This document shows positions 43,770-53,639 of a DNA stretch of 64,000 nucleotides, in pieces. The DNA lies in NCBI RefSeq assembly GCF_013874595.1, contig NZ_CP059431.1:744001-808000 (forward strand). The letters are read 5' to 3'. Each line of letters begins with the position of its first letter. Position 1 is the first letter of the stretch. This DNA comes from Flavobacterium sp. xlx-214 (GTDB taxonomy: Bacteria > Bacteroidota > Bacteroidia > Flavobacteriales > Flavobacteriaceae). Position numbers and translations under genes: made by a program. Below the pieces are notes generated by a model that was not told the origin of the DNA, ran no database searches, and worked only from the letters and a program-made list of their open reading frames with translations.

Positions 43770-44030
43770 TTAACTATCTGCTATACCTTCTATAACTTTT
43801 TGTGCTTGTACTATATGTCTTTTGTTGTGATAGATAATAACACGTAAAGTGTCGCCTAATTTTAGTTTGATGATACTTGAAATACTTGTAGTAATACGTA
43901 AACTATTTAAATTGATCTTTTCTGCGTTTGTAAGAATGTTTAATAATTGATTTTGTTGTGTTAAAAAAGCAGCTATGGTTTCTTGGTCTAACACACTATT
44001 GATTGGATTCATACTCTTAAACGTTTTCAT
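43770..44030 (-). CDS. Hypothetical protein, 86 aa
   Basis: A small soluble protein of leucine and asparagine-rich helices (DQETIAAFLTQQNQLLNILT) followed by beta-like KLGDTLRVIIYHNKR. I do not recognise a family. It is 43 bp upstream of the DUF4382 gene on the same strand. Confidence 0.5.
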   Translation of the reverse strand: MKTFKSMNPINSVLDQETIAAFLTQQNQLLNILTNAEKINLNSLRITTSISSIIKLKLGDTLRVIIYHNKRHIVQAQKVIEGIADS

Positions 44031-44125
44031 TTTATTATTAAATTAGGTAAAAAATCACTTTTAAAATAGTATTGGTTTAGTGGTGTATTAAAAATAAAAT
44101 AGCCGCTAAATTAGTGGGCAATTTG

Positions 44126-44133
44126 TATCTTTG
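44126..44133 (+). promoter_or_regulatory. -7 box of the 78-aa hypothetical gene
   Basis: TATCTTTG lies 19 bp before the ATG at 44153. It argues against an upstream in-frame GTG at 44114. Confidence 0.5.
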
Positions 44134-44152
44134 TTGTTTAATAACACGCTTT

Positions 44153-44389
44153 ATGGGAAAAGAAACAAAAGAAGGTTTGTACCAAGGTATTATTGAGCAA
44201 GATGAAAAAGGGAACTTTTTTTGCGGACCTTATTTATTAGATTATAAAATGGTTATGGCTGATTTTAAATTAGGCGATAAAATTAGTATTAAAAAACTAA
44301 TAAATAACCCTAGCGCCATGAGTGTTGAGGCTTATCCTAAGAAATCAATTAAATTTACTATGGCTAACGGAGATAAACCATCTGTATAA
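44153..44389 (+). CDS. Small hypothetical protein, 78 aa
   Basis: It starts MGKETKEGLYQGIIEQDEKG and contains CGPYLLDYKMVMADFKLGDK, a compact beta-rich domain with no signal peptide. Unknown family. I chose the ATG because the GTG start 39 bp upstream lies before the promoter box. Confidence 0.6.
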   Translation: MGKETKEGLYQGIIEQDEKGNFFCGPYLLDYKMVMADFKLGDKISIKKLINNPSAMSVEAYPKKSIKFTMANGDKPSV

Positions 44390-44420
44390 AAAAATCCATC
44401 GTTCTAGCGATGGATTTTTT
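44389..44420. terminator. Bidirectional terminator between convergent genes
   Basis: Arms AAAAAATCCATCG (44389-44401) and CGATGGATTTTTT (44408-44420) match perfectly. Confidence 0.88.
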
Positions 44421-44867
44421 GTTTTTTAATTATTGTTCTGTAAAAATAATTAACTGTTGTTATTTTCCTTAAATAATACCCTCCTAAAATAAAGCAAGGT
44501 AAAATAAAATAACTTCCAACTAAACTCATTATCACTAATTCTACTCCCTTTTCAAAAGACTCCACAAGATTAGTGATTAATCTATGTTCTTTAAAGTTAT
44601 ACATAAATCTAATAATGAAGAAAAAAAGAAACACAAAAACATGTGCAAGTATATAATGCGTAATACCCAACAACCAAGCCTTTTTTATTTTTGTAAAGAT
44701 ATAATAACCAGATAAAAAAGTACTTATCAATGGAATCCAAAACAAAGGAGATAATATAGCTCCTAAACTCGCTTCTCCTAAAAGCAAGTAAACAAATACT
44801 AATATTGCTACTACAATATATAAGGTAGAATAGGCTGCATATTTTAGAGATACTTCATTTTTTTCAT
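44404..44867 (-). pseudogene. Small membrane protein with a start-region frameshift
   Basis: The frame ending at 44404 stays open with coding-like hydrophobic sequence up to NEVSLKYAAYSTLYIVVAILV, upstream of a TTG at 44787, but has no in-frame ATG. An ATG at 44867 is followed by an A7 run (minus strand); one extra A would give MKKNEVSLKYAAYS and a protein of about 155 aa with four helices. It may be phase-variable, a base-calling error, or a broken gene. The 4th palindrome copy lies 16 bp upstream. Confidence 0.5.
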
Positions 44868-44882
44868 AATGTCTTTTTTTAT

Positions 44883-44917
44883 AAACACCTACAAGGAATT
44901 ATACCTTGCAGGTGTTT
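44883..44917 (-). repeat. RAYT-type palindrome, copy 4
   Basis: Arms AAACACCTACAAGG (44883-44896) and CCTTGCAGGTGTTT (44904-44917) form a 14-bp stem with one mismatch, with the same CTACAAGG/CCTTGCAG core as the copies around the RAYT gene 32 kb away. It lies 19 bp after the prolyl oligopeptidase stop. Confidence 0.75.
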
Positions 44918-44936
44918 GATAAGTGTAAACTTATAA

Positions 44937-47048
44937 TTACAATTTACTAACACCCATATTCCAAAGGGTAAAAGCTTGTATATCGGCATTTTCATTAATG
45001 GTTTGTTGTACCGATTTACCTGCGCCGTGTCCTGCATTTACATCAATACGAATTAACATAGGGTTGTTGCCTTTGTTTTTGTCTTGCAACTCGGCAGCAA
45101 ATTTAAAACTATGAGCAGGTACTACTCTATCATCATGATCACCAGTTGTAACCATAGTTGCTGGGTAAGAAACCCCTGCTTTTACGTTGTGTATAGGAGA
45201 GTATCCTTTTAAATACTGAAACATTTCATTAGAGTCTTCTGCTGTTCCGTAATCATACGCCCAACCTGCGCCTGCGGTAAAGGTATGGTAGCGCAACATA
45301 TCTAATACACCTACGGCTGGTAAAGCTACTTTCATTAAATCTGGGCGTTGAGTCATGGTAGCACCTACTAATAACCCTCCGTTTGACCCTCCTCTGATAG
45401 CCAATTTACTAGACGATGTGTACTTGTTATCAATTAAATATTGCGCTGCGGCAACAAAATCGTCAAACACATTTTGTTTTTGCATTTTGGTACCAGCATT
45501 GTGCCACTTTTTACCATATTCACCACCACCACGTAGGTTTGGTACAGCATATACGCCGCCATTTTCCATCCACACAGCATTTGCTACACTAAAACTAGGT
45601 GTTAACGATACATTAAATCCGCCATAAGCATATAGCATAGTTGGGTTGGTACCATCTAACTTTAATCCTTTTTTATGCGTGATGATCATAGGTACTTTTG
45701 TACCATCTTTAGAGGTATAGAATATTTGTTTAGATTCGTAATCATCGCTATTGAACAACACTTTAGGTTTTTGATAAACGGTTGATGTTCCTTTAGCAAT
45801 ATCGTACTTATAAATGGTTGCTGGATTGATGTAATTGGTAAATGAATAGTATAATTCGGTTTCTTTCTCTTTGGCTCCAAAACCACCTACGGTACCAATA
45901 CCTGGCAATTGTACTTTGCGAATTTGCTTTCCTGTAAAATCATACTGAATTACTTCTGAAATAGCATCTTTCATATAATTTGCAAAGATGTAACCGCCAC
46001 CTGTTGATGGGTTTACCACAAAATTGGTTTCGGCAATAACATCTTTCCAATTTTCTTGTTTTGGATTTGCAATATCAAATGTTACTACACGTTGGTTAGG
46101 GGCTTTGTAATTGGTAACGGCATAAAATTGTGTGCCCTTATTATCTAAAATACCCGTGGTTGTATCAAAATTATTTAAAATGGTAACTAATGGTGCCGAT
46201 GAATTGGTAAGATCTTTTACATACAACTCGTTCCCTGATGTTGATGTAGATGCAGTAATGATTAAATAATTGGCATCATTAGTAACACGTCCGCCTACGT
46301 AACGGCGTTGTATTTTATCGCCAAAGATTACTTTATCTTCTTTCTGACTAGTACCTAATTTGTGGTAATACAATTTGTGTTGATCGGTTTTAGCAGAAAG
46401 TTCGCTTCCTTTTGGCTTATCGTAGCTAGAATAATAGAAACCTTCGTTTTTATACCAAGACATTCCAGAGAACTTTACATCAACCAACGTTTCACCTATT
46501 TGTTTTTTGGTAACGGCATCTAATACAATAATCTTACGCCAATCGCTTCCTCCTTCAGAAATAGAGTAAGCCACCAAGCTACCATCTTTTGTAAACGAAA
46601 CACCGTCTAAAGAAGTAGTACCATCTTTAGAAAAAGTGTTGGGATCTAAGAAAATTTCTTCTTTACCTGCTTTGTCTTTGCGGTACAACACCGATTGGTT
46701 TTGTAAACCGTTGTTTTTATAGAAGTACGTATAGTTGCCCTCAACAAACGGAGCGCCTACTTTTTCATAATTCCATTTTTCGGTTAGCTGTTTCTTTAAT
46801 TGCTCACGATAAGGTATTTTATCTAGGTAGGCAAACGTAACATTGTTTTGGGCTTTAACCCAAGCAGCAGTTTCTGCAGAACGATCGTCTTCTAACCAAC
46901 GATAAGGATCGGATATTTGAGTGGTAAAGTAGGTATCAACCACATCTTTCTTCTGCGTTTCAGGATATTTCATTGTATTTGTTTGTGCATGTGCGGTATA
47001 TGATGTTATCACCGATGCAATAAAGATAGAACGAACTAGCTTTTTCAT
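44937..47048 (-). CDS. Prolyl oligopeptidase family serine peptidase (S9A)
   Basis: This 703-aa protein has a signal peptide (about 1-21, ending AHAQ), a seven-bladed beta-propeller region (about 60-420), and an alpha/beta-hydrolase catalytic domain. The nucleophile motif is [11 protein letters not shown]; Asp and His lie in TGDHDDRV and AGHGAGK. It cleaves after proline in short peptides, here in the periplasm. It is monocistronic. Confidence 0.93.
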   Translation of the reverse strand: MKKLVRSIFIASVITSYTAHAQTNTMKYPETQKKDVVDTYFTTQISDPYRWLEDDRSAETAAWVKAQNNVTFAYLDKIPYREQLKKQLTEKWNYEKVGAPFVEGNYTYFYKNNGLQNQSVLYRKDKAGKEEIFLDPNTFSKDGTTSLDGVSFTKDGSLVAYSISEGGSDWRKIIVLDAVTKKQIGETLVDVKFSGMSWYKNEGFYYSSYDKPKGSELSAKTDQHKLYYHKLGTSQKEDKVIFGDKIQRRYVGGRVTNDANYLIITASTSTSGNELYVKDLTNSSAPLVTILNNFDTTTGILDNKGTQFYAVTNYKAPNQRVVTFDIANPKQENWKDVIAETNFVVNPSTGGGYIFANYMKDAISEVIQYDFTGKQIRKVQLPGIGTVGGFGAKEKETELYYSFTNYINPATIYKYDIAKGTSTVYQKPKVLFNSDDYESKQIFYTSKDGTKVPMIITHKKGLKLDGTNPTMLYAYGGFNVSLTPSFSVANAVWMENGGVYAVPNLRGGGEYGKKWHNAGTKMQKQNVFDDFVAAAQYLIDNKYTSSSKLAIRGGSNGGLLVGATMTQRPDLMKVALPAVGVLDMLRYHTFTAGAGWAYDYGTAEDSNEMFQYLKGYSPIHNVKAGVSYPATMVTTGDHDDRVVPAHSFKFAAELQDKNKGNNPMLIRIDVNAGHGAGKSVQQTINENADIQAFTLWNMGVSKL

Positions 47049-47078
47049 TTTTACTGTTTTAGATAACCCGCAAAATAA

Positions 47079-47106
47079 AAAAACTTGCCGAGGTTGGCAA
47101 GTTTTT
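47079..47106 (-). terminator. Terminator of the paralogous lipoprotein cluster
   Basis: Arms AAAAACTTGCC (47079-47089) and GGCAAGTTTTT (47096-47106) lie just after the 47126 gene end. Confidence 0.85.
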
Positions 47107-47125
47107 ATGATTAAGTTGTGTAGTA

Positions 47126-47866
47126 TTACTTTTTAGTGTATTCTATTGTTTGTACCTCAGAATCAGTTCCAGCTTCATCTTTATACTCTGAAGTGATTTT
47201 TGATGGATAACCATCTGCATTGTATTCATAAGTAATTTTAGACGAATTATTATCTTCTGGAAAATCAACATCTTTATAATCATACGATAAAAGATTGTTT
47301 ACTAAGTTTCCGTTATAAGATAACAAATAAGTAGAGACCCATTTAGGTAAGTTTAAGTTTTTAAAGATACCATTTTTATCATCAAATGTTAAAATTACCT
47401 CTTCACCTTCACCATAAGACACTTTAGTGTTGTTTCCTTTACTATCATATGTATAAGTAGCTTCGTCGTCTTTTAATAAATTACCTTTAGCATCTATTTC
47501 TAAGATATGGGTATCTGAAACTTTTTCACCATTTACATTTCCATCCAAATTTATAGTAATTGTATTACCATTTTGCTTAAATGTATATATTGTTTTAGAG
47601 CTAGGATCAATACTTGCAAAGCTAATTAACTGATTGCCATTGTAAGTAAAAGAGTACTCATACCCATCGGTATCTACAATCTTAGTAACTTGCCCTTTGT
47701 TATTGTAGGTAAATGAGGTTACATATCCATCACTTGTCATTTTTAAAGGCAAGTACATTTTAGAAATATCTACTGTTCCTTCATCTGCTTTTTTGTCATC
47801 ATCATCTTTACAAGAAGTCAATGAGATACTTGCTAATACAATAACTGATAAAATAATTTTTTTCTT
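47126..47866 (-). pseudogene. Lipoprotein paralog whose ATG has become AAG
   Basis: The frame encodes KKKIILSVIVLASISLTSC then KDDDDKKADEGTVDISKMYL, nearly identical to the intact neighbour. The codon aligned to the neighbour's ATG is AAG (47866-47864), so no ATG start remains. An ATT four codons in, or a TTG at 47821 that would remove the signal, are the only alternatives. The body is intact, with RHS-like FTYNNKGQVTKIVD units and LNLPKWVS. It starts 12 bp after the neighbour's stop, so re-initiation is possible. Confidence 0.75.
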
Positions 47867-47878
47867 AAGTGTTGTTTG

Positions 47879-48622
47879 TTATTTTTTAGTGTATTCTATT
47901 GTTTGCGTGAAATTCCCTTCAACTACTGAATCAACTATCATTTTTACTGGGTAACCATCTGCATTATAATCATACTTAATTGTTCCAGAATCATTATCTT
48001 CTGGATCTTCTTCACTTTCGAATTTAATAGTTACTGCATTATTAACCATATTAGGCTTGTAATCTATTATATAGGAAGTAACCCACTTAGGTAAATTTAA
48101 GTTTTTAAAAACACCATTTTTAGCATCGTAAGTAAAGGTAGCTTTTTCACCATACTTGTTTGCCATTTGCGTAATGTTTCCATTTGCATCATATGAATAG
48201 GTAAAGTATTCATCATCAATTAAATTACCTTTAGCATCAAGAGTTAATGTTTCGCTATCTTCATTTTTACTACCATTATATTCATATACTGAATTTAAAG
48301 TAATGGTGTTACCATTTTGTTTATAAGTATAAGTTGTTGTTGAAGCAGTTGATGTAGAAGTATCTATTTCAACAACTTCAACTAACTGATTGTCATTGTA
48401 TTTAAAAGAGTATTCAAATCCATCACTTTCAACAATTTTGGTTACTTGCCCTTTGTTGTTATAGGTAAAATTAGTAGTATAATCATCTGCTACCATTTTT
48501 AAAGGCAAGTACATTTTAGAGATGTCTACAGTTCCTTCATCCGTTTTTTTGTCATCATCATCTTTACAAGATGTTAAAGAAATACTTGCTAATACAATAG
48601 CTGATAAAATGATTTTTTTCAT
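47879..48622 (-). CDS. Paralogous surface-type lipoprotein, 247 aa
   Basis: The lipobox is LTSC at Cys19, followed by KDDDDKK, which fits the K-(D/E)2 lipoprotein export signal described in Capnocytophaga, so a surface location is predicted. The body has short beta units resembling YD repeats (FTYNNKGQVTKIVESDGFEY, FTYSYDANGNITQM) and a conserved FKNLNLPKWVTSY segment. Unknown function. It is one of four tandem relatives. Confidence 0.75.
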   Translation of the reverse strand: MKKIILSAIVLASISLTSCKDDDDKKTDEGTVDISKMYLPLKMVADDYTTNFTYNNKGQVTKIVESDGFEYSFKYNDNQLVEVVEIDTSTSTASTTTYTYKQNGNTITLNSVYEYNGSKNEDSETLTLDAKGNLIDDEYFTYSYDANGNITQMANKYGEKATFTYDAKNGVFKNLNLPKWVTSYIIDYKPNMVNNAVTIKFESEEDPEDNDSGTIKYDYNADGYPVKMIVDSVVEGNFTQTIEYTKK

Positions 48623-48651
48623 AAGTGTTGTTGTTTGGTATTAAAATACAG

Positions 48652-49404
48652 TTACTTAAAAGTAGTGTTGTATTGAATTGTTGAAATATAACTTTTGGCA
48701 TCTTCATCGATTACCGTCATTTTACTAGGAAAATTGAATCTATTGTATTCATAAAAAATATTAACATCAATTTCCTCTCCGTCTTCTTGATCTATAAAAG
48801 TAGTTTTAGTAAAGTTATTGACAGAATTGGTGTAGAATTTATCTAATGCATAAACCATTACCCATTGAGGTGTTTTTACATTTTTAAAGACTCCATTTCT
48901 AAAATCATACTGAAACAAATATTCTTCATCAGGGTTAACTATTTTATTAACATTTCCAGATGAGTCATAACTAAGAGTTGCAAAATCATAATTAATTAAT
49001 CTCCCTTTATCATCAATCTTTAACTCGTCTGTATATTCTTCTGTATTATTATTGGCAGTATATTTTAAATTGGCAGTAACTTTATTTGCTTGATATGTAA
49101 AGGTATACTCTTCCACATAAGACGAAGTTTTTGATTTTGCATCAACTTTCAAACTTATTAATTTATCTCCTTCGTACTTAAATGTACTTAGTGTATAATC
49201 TTCAGGATTCGTAGTTTCTTCCTTAATTTCTAAAAATCTATTTTGGGCATCATACGTAAAAGCAATTGTTCCGTCTTCTTCAACAATTTTTAAAGGAACC
49301 AATTTTGTACCTCCTTCTGTAGGGTCGTCAGCAGGTACTACATCAGCACAAGACGAAAAAGCAATTCCTGAGATAGCAATAAGAGCTAGAGTAATTTTTT
49401 TCAT
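48652..49404 (-). CDS. Paralogous lipoprotein, 250 aa
   Basis: The lipobox is FSSC, followed by ADVVPAD. The same architecture as the neighbours is present: FTYDAQNRFLEIKEE, ATLSYDSSGNVNKIVN and GVFKNVKTPQWVMVY. It lacks the lysine-acidic run after Cys. It is upstream of the two closest paralogs. Confidence 0.72.
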   Translation of the reverse strand: MKKITLALIAISGIAFSSCADVVPADDPTEGGTKLVPLKIVEEDGTIAFTYDAQNRFLEIKEETTNPEDYTLSTFKYEGDKLISLKVDAKSKTSSYVEEYTFTYQANKVTANLKYTANNNTEEYTDELKIDDKGRLINYDFATLSYDSSGNVNKIVNPDEEYLFQYDFRNGVFKNVKTPQWVMVYALDKFYTNSVNNFTKTTFIDQEDGEEIDVNIFYEYNRFNFPSKMTVIDEDAKSYISTIQYNTTFK

Positions 49405-49513
49405 ATTTTTATAAATTAAATTTAATGTTTTTAAGATTAAAAAAGTTTAATATAAGAAAAACACTATGTTTTAGCTAATTTCTTATATTAAACATGACAC
49501 AAATATATACAAT

Positions 49514-50251
49514 TTAATAATTAATACTGTAGGTTTCATTATTAGTTTCACCAGATTCGGTATGTTTAACCAGCATACGCGTAGGATATCCGTTTACAAT
49601 ATGCTCTACTGGATAGGTATAGGTATCTGAAGCTGTATTGGTACTACCATTATTTTGATAGACATAATTTACAGAAACAGGATTGTTTCCTCCAAAATAG
49701 AATAAGTCACTATCAGTTAATAACAACACCCATTTAGGTGAAGTTACTCCACTTAATATACCTTTATCATTATTATAACTTACTGTTGTAGTTGATGTAT
49801 CGTCGCTAATCTTAACAACATTTCCTTTACTGTCATAAGTAAAAGTAGTTACTTCAGATAAGTTATTAAAACTTAAAACCTGACCATTTCCATTAAACTT
49901 AACTAAAGTATAATCATTACTCTCGTCTATAATTTTAGCTTCGTTATTTGGTAAATAGGTAATAGTGTAAGTATCTGTTTCAACGCTACCTTCTTCATTA
50001 TAAACATTTACAAATTTCACTATTCTTCCTTCATTATCATAGGTAAACAGTGTCTCTGTATAGGATGTATTTGAATCTTTATCAGTAACTTTTACCAACT
50101 GACCATTTGTGCTGTAGGTAAACTGAATGTTTCCTGAAGTGCTTGTAATGGTTTTAGGTAATTGTTTAAAATCATCTATTTTATCATCATCTTTACATGA
50201 TGTTAAAGCAAAAACAGATAAAATTAATAACGGGGCAATTATTTTCTTCAT
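49514..50251 (-). CDS. Paralogous lipoprotein, 245 aa
   Basis: Lipobox LTSC, then KDDDKID, fits the surface-export pattern. Repeated FTYSTNGQLVKVTDKDSN and TTFTYDSKGNVVKISDD units precede GILSGVTSPKWVLL. It is the first of the four tandem paralogs and the most divergent. Confidence 0.73.
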   Translation of the reverse strand: MKKIIAPLLILSVFALTSCKDDDKIDDFKQLPKTITSTSGNIQFTYSTNGQLVKVTDKDSNTSYTETLFTYDNEGRIVKFVNVYNEEGSVETDTYTITYLPNNEAKIIDESNDYTLVKFNGNGQVLSFNNLSEVTTFTYDSKGNVVKISDDTSTTTVSYNNDKGILSGVTSPKWVLLLTDSDLFYFGGNNPVSVNYVYQNNGSTNTASDTYTYPVEHIVNGYPTRMLVKHTESGETNNETYSINY

Positions 50252-50262
50252 AGCTTATTTAA

Positions 50263-50694
50263 TTATTCTGTTGGGTAAACAATTTTTATTGGTTTGTAAT
50301 ACGTTGTAACTCTTTGATTAATATCTGAAGCCTGTACTTTTATAATATAATCACCTTCTTGGTAGGTTTCTGCAGCCGATTTTTCTGGTAACAAAATCGT
50401 TTGTATTTGATTGATTTCTGTGAAATATCCTTGCAAATCAATTAACCTTTGTGCAACTGAAAACTCTTTTGGTAAATTATCTTTAGAATAAACTTCATAA
50501 GCATATTCATATACCCCCGTTTGATCTGTAAACTTAAAGTTCATTACTAAACTCTCACCAAACTTATACTCTTTATTATCAGGAATGTTGGTAATTTCAA
50601 TCGTAGGACCAACTGTATCTGGCTCTTCATCGTTACAACTTACTAATGAAACAATCGCTAAAAACAAAAGACAAACGTGTTTAAAAAACTTCAT
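50263..50694 (-). CDS. DUF4625-like lipoprotein
   Basis: Lipobox LVSC, then NDEEPD. The domain DTVGPTIEITNIPDNKEYKF with VMNFKFTDQTGVYEYAYEV and GDYIIKVQASD matches the DUF4625 pattern, like the larger relative at 50790. I chose the ATG at 50694; an in-frame TTG at 50715 lies inside a promoter box. Confidence 0.75.
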   Translation of the reverse strand: MKFFKHVCLLFLAIVSLVSCNDEEPDTVGPTIEITNIPDNKEYKFGESLVMNFKFTDQTGVYEYAYEVYSKDNLPKEFSVAQRLIDLQGYFTEINQIQTILLPEKSAAETYQEGDYIIKVQASDINQRVTTYYKPIKIVYPTE

Positions 50695-50712
50695 ATTTAA
50701 ATATTTAATTTT

Positions 50713-50720
50713 CAAAGATA
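50713..50720 (-). promoter_or_regulatory. -7 box of the DUF4625-like lipoprotein gene
   Basis: TATCTTTG on the minus strand, 18 bp upstream of the ATG at 50694, lies just after the upstream gene's terminator. Confidence 0.5.
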
Positions 50721-50757
50721 AACGAATAATTTTAAAATTTAGTATGCGTTAAAATGT

Positions 50758-50784
50758 AAAGAAGACTCGTTACGAGTCTTCTTT
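50758..50784 (-). terminator. Terminator of the His-rich DUF4625 gene
   Basis: Arms AAAGAAGACTCGT (50758-50770) and ACGAGTCTTCTTT (50772-50784) match perfectly. Confidence 0.85.
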
Positions 50785-50789
50785 TAACA

Positions 50790-51233
50790 TTAATGATTGT
50801 GTTCATGACCAATAAATACCTCAACAAATTGCTGATTTTGGTTACCGTTTACATCAATTACGGTTATACCCACATGATAATGTTCTTCGGCAGCATCTGT
50901 AGGAATTGATATTGCTTGATTCACTTCAAAATCTTTAGCGCTATTAGGTACATCTTTTGTTATATGGTATTCAAAATCTCCACCTCCTTTTCTAGCTTTA
51001 TGTTCGTGACCATCTTCAGCCGAATGAATTTCAATTTTATAACTTTTTAGTCCTACGTTATCAGCTAAAGCAGCCTTAAAGTTTAAAGTAGTACCAGGCT
51101 CAATTTCTTGATGATCGGTTGGTGAGATGATATTCACTGTTGGTTTTGTTGTATCAGCGTCCTCACTATCTGAACATGCTACAATTGATACGAAACTTAA
51201 TAAGACGAAACTTAAATTGATTATTTTTTTCAT
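50790..51233 (-). CDS. His-rich DUF4625 lipoprotein
   Basis: This 147-aa protein has a lipobox ending VAC (Cys20), then DUF4625: TKPTVNIISPTDHQEIEPG, ADNVGLKSYKIEIHSAEDG. Histidines are abundant (HEHKARKGGG, EEHYHVGI, C-terminal GHEHNH), which suggests metal binding. It begins 15 bp after the TonB receptor, so it probably serves the same uptake system. Confidence 0.82.
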   Translation of the reverse strand: MKKIINLSFVLLSFVSIVACSDSEDADTTKPTVNIISPTDHQEIEPGTTLNFKAALADNVGLKSYKIEIHSAEDGHEHKARKGGGDFEYHITKDVPNSAKDFEVNQAISIPTDAAEEHYHVGITVIDVNGNQNQQFVEVFIGHEHNH

Positions 51234-51248
51234 GATTGATTTTACTTT

Positions 51249-53597
51249 TTAATTAATTGGGATTGTTAAAAAAACTTGTACAGATCTACCAAACTCTGGA
51301 ATATCCAACGCGCGGTAAAAACTGTTGTGGTGGTAATACACTTTGTTAAACAAATTGTTTACCTGTAAGCGAATTTGAGGTTTCACGCTTTTAAAATTTA
51401 AAACCGAACTCCATTGCGCATTAAAAAGGGCATATCCTGGAGTTACCTCTTCGTTTTGGGCAATTCTATTTTGCGCTAAAGCTACCTTTGTACTTACCTG
51501 CAACTGATTTTGTTGAAAAAAAGACACATCGTTAAATAAATAACTCGCTTTAAATTGCCCATTAATAGGTGTTGAAAACGGCAAAGGGTAATTAACACCA
51601 TTGTCACTAATTTGTTGGTTGTATAAATAAGCAAACTGCGCTTGCAAACCTAGTTGTTTTAATTGGTATTGCGCATCTACCTCAACACCTGTAAGCATTG
51701 CTTTAGATTGACTATACTCATAAACCTGACCACCGTGAGGCAAAATAGAAAAACTGCCTGTAGGTTTTAAGAAAATATAATTAGTGAAGTAGTACAAATA
51801 GGCACTTGCGTTTATTTTGAAATTTTTAATGTGGTAGTGCTGACTTAAATCAAAAGCCCATCCTTTTTCAACATCTAAATTAGGATTTCCTTTTTCGTGG
51901 CGAAAAGCCCCATGATGAATTCCATTAGAACTTAATTCCATGGCTGTTGGAAATCTAAAATTAGATGCTACCGTAAACGTACTTTCCCAATCTTCGGAAA
52001 TTTGGTACGATACGCCTAACGTCACATTTCCTCTTGAAAAATCTTTGTTTAACGCGTTGCTTCGTTGTGCGTTTTCTTTAGCGGTATCTTCTTTTGTACC
52101 ACGATTGATAAGATATTCATATAAAACATCATCAAAATACGAAGCTACTTTCATGTTAGCTACATCATACCTTGCCCCCAATTCAACATTTAATTTTGGG
52201 TTGATGTTCCATAAATGCTTTCCAAAAACAGCAACATTCCATCTATCATACTTTGGCATTAAATAACTATACCCATCAATATCGTTTACTTGATATTGCT
52301 GTTGTACACCAAATGTTGATGTATGATCTAACAACCAATCTTTCTTATAAGTTAGTTCGGTATTAAAGGTATTTAGTTTAAAATCTAACTCTAAATTAGG
52401 ATGTAACTCTGGTGCTACTTGGTTGGAATAATGCGAATGAAACAGGCTGTTTTCTTGACGATGATTACGTTGAAATCCTACTTTTAAGTCCCAAACATCA
52501 TGCGTTTGCAACCATTTGGCATGATAGGTAATTTTGGTATGCTTTACTTCTTGATTAGGCATACCTACGTTACGATCATTGCCATCGGGCTTTGCATCAT
52601 CAACAGACGGAATACCATGCGCACCTGCAAAAAAACCAGAATTACTTTGAAACTGACTTACACTTAAAATACTTTGAAAGTTATCCGATATATACCCCCA
52701 TTGCCCATAAACCGAAAATTCGTTTCCAGCAGTGTTGGTCATCATACCATTTGTTAAAGGTATTTTTGTGCCTAAATAGGTAATTTCATCAACAGGTACT
52801 TTATAATCGGCATAAGAACTGTACGATGTTTTTAACTTATAAAAATGATTGTTCTTTTTATAGGAAACATTCAAACCATTTGCCCACGATTTATTTACAC
52901 TATGCCCTGTGGTTACATATTGTGCTTTAAAACCATTGGCTGGTATGGTTTCGTTGTTAACAGCTACCACTCCGGCAATCGCGTCCGATCCGTGTGTAAT
53001 AGTGCCTACACCTTTAATAATCTCAACACTTTCGGTAGTTAAAGCATCTATTTCTAAGCCGTGATCGGCACCCCATTGTTGACCTTCTTGTTTAATACCA
53101 TTTTCGGTTACCGCCATACGGGTAAAGCCTAAACCACGCATCATGGGCTTGGCAGTTTGCGATCCTATAGTTACCGCATCTAACCCTACCACATTAGCAA
53201 GTGTTTTAGCTAAACTACCACTGTAATTTTCTTGAAGATATTTTTGATTAACTTTTTGCTGATTGTAAGCATTTTGTTGGGCAGTATGTATAACAACCGT
53301 TTCCAAGGTTTCTTCTTCGTTTAAAACAATCGTTAGTTCTTTTGATTGATTTAACTGAATAGTTTCTTGATACATACCATAACCAGCCGCTGAAACTTTT
53401 AAAACATAAGTTTCGCTTGTAAGGTTTTGAAATGTAAAAACGCCTTGAGAATCGGTATCAACACAATTACTGCTTAAATCGATATGACTGTTAGGTATAC
53501 GTTCGCCCATAGCATTTTGCACCACACCTTTTAAAATATGTTGACTGTAAACGCCATAGCTAAGCATACACAAAACAATCGTTATAAATAAACGCAT
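51249..53597 (-). CDS. TonB-dependent receptor, probable metal uptake
   Basis: This 782-aa receptor has a signal peptide ending VYSQ, a CarboxypepD_reg-like domain (about 20-105), a plug with AKPMMRGLGFTRMAVTENG and EGQQWGADHGLEIDAL, and a barrel ending in a C-terminal VFLTIPIN strand. It has the size and plug style of ZnuD-like receptors. His-rich neighbours on both sides support a zinc or similar cation, but the substrate is inferred. Confidence 0.88.
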   Translation of the reverse strand: MRLFITIVLCMLSYGVYSQHILKGVVQNAMGERIPNSHIDLSSNCVDTDSQGVFTFQNLTSETYVLKVSAAGYGMYQETIQLNQSKELTIVLNEEETLETVVIHTAQQNAYNQQKVNQKYLQENYSGSLAKTLANVVGLDAVTIGSQTAKPMMRGLGFTRMAVTENGIKQEGQQWGADHGLEIDALTTESVEIIKGVGTITHGSDAIAGVVAVNNETIPANGFKAQYVTTGHSVNKSWANGLNVSYKKNNHFYKLKTSYSSYADYKVPVDEITYLGTKIPLTNGMMTNTAGNEFSVYGQWGYISDNFQSILSVSQFQSNSGFFAGAHGIPSVDDAKPDGNDRNVGMPNQEVKHTKITYHAKWLQTHDVWDLKVGFQRNHRQENSLFHSHYSNQVAPELHPNLELDFKLNTFNTELTYKKDWLLDHTSTFGVQQQYQVNDIDGYSYLMPKYDRWNVAVFGKHLWNINPKLNVELGARYDVANMKVASYFDDVLYEYLINRGTKEDTAKENAQRSNALNKDFSRGNVTLGVSYQISEDWESTFTVASNFRFPTAMELSSNGIHHGAFRHEKGNPNLDVEKGWAFDLSQHYHIKNFKINASAYLYYFTNYIFLKPTGSFSILPHGGQVYEYSQSKAMLTGVEVDAQYQLKQLGLQAQFAYLYNQQISDNGVNYPLPFSTPINGQFKASYLFNDVSFFQQNQLQVSTKVALAQNRIAQNEEVTPGYALFNAQWSSVLNFKSVKPQIRLQVNNLFNKVYYHHNSFYRALDIPEFGRSVQVFLTIPIN

Positions 53598-53639
53598 TTG
53601 TGATACTATTTGTATTTGTAATTTTCTTAATGTAATAAA

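Noticed and set aside
47759..48558. DDDDK runs after the lipobox, similar to an enterokinase or FLAG tag
   Set aside because: They occur naturally after the lipid-anchored Cys in paralogs of this cluster and fit the lipoprotein export signal; no vector sequence is present.
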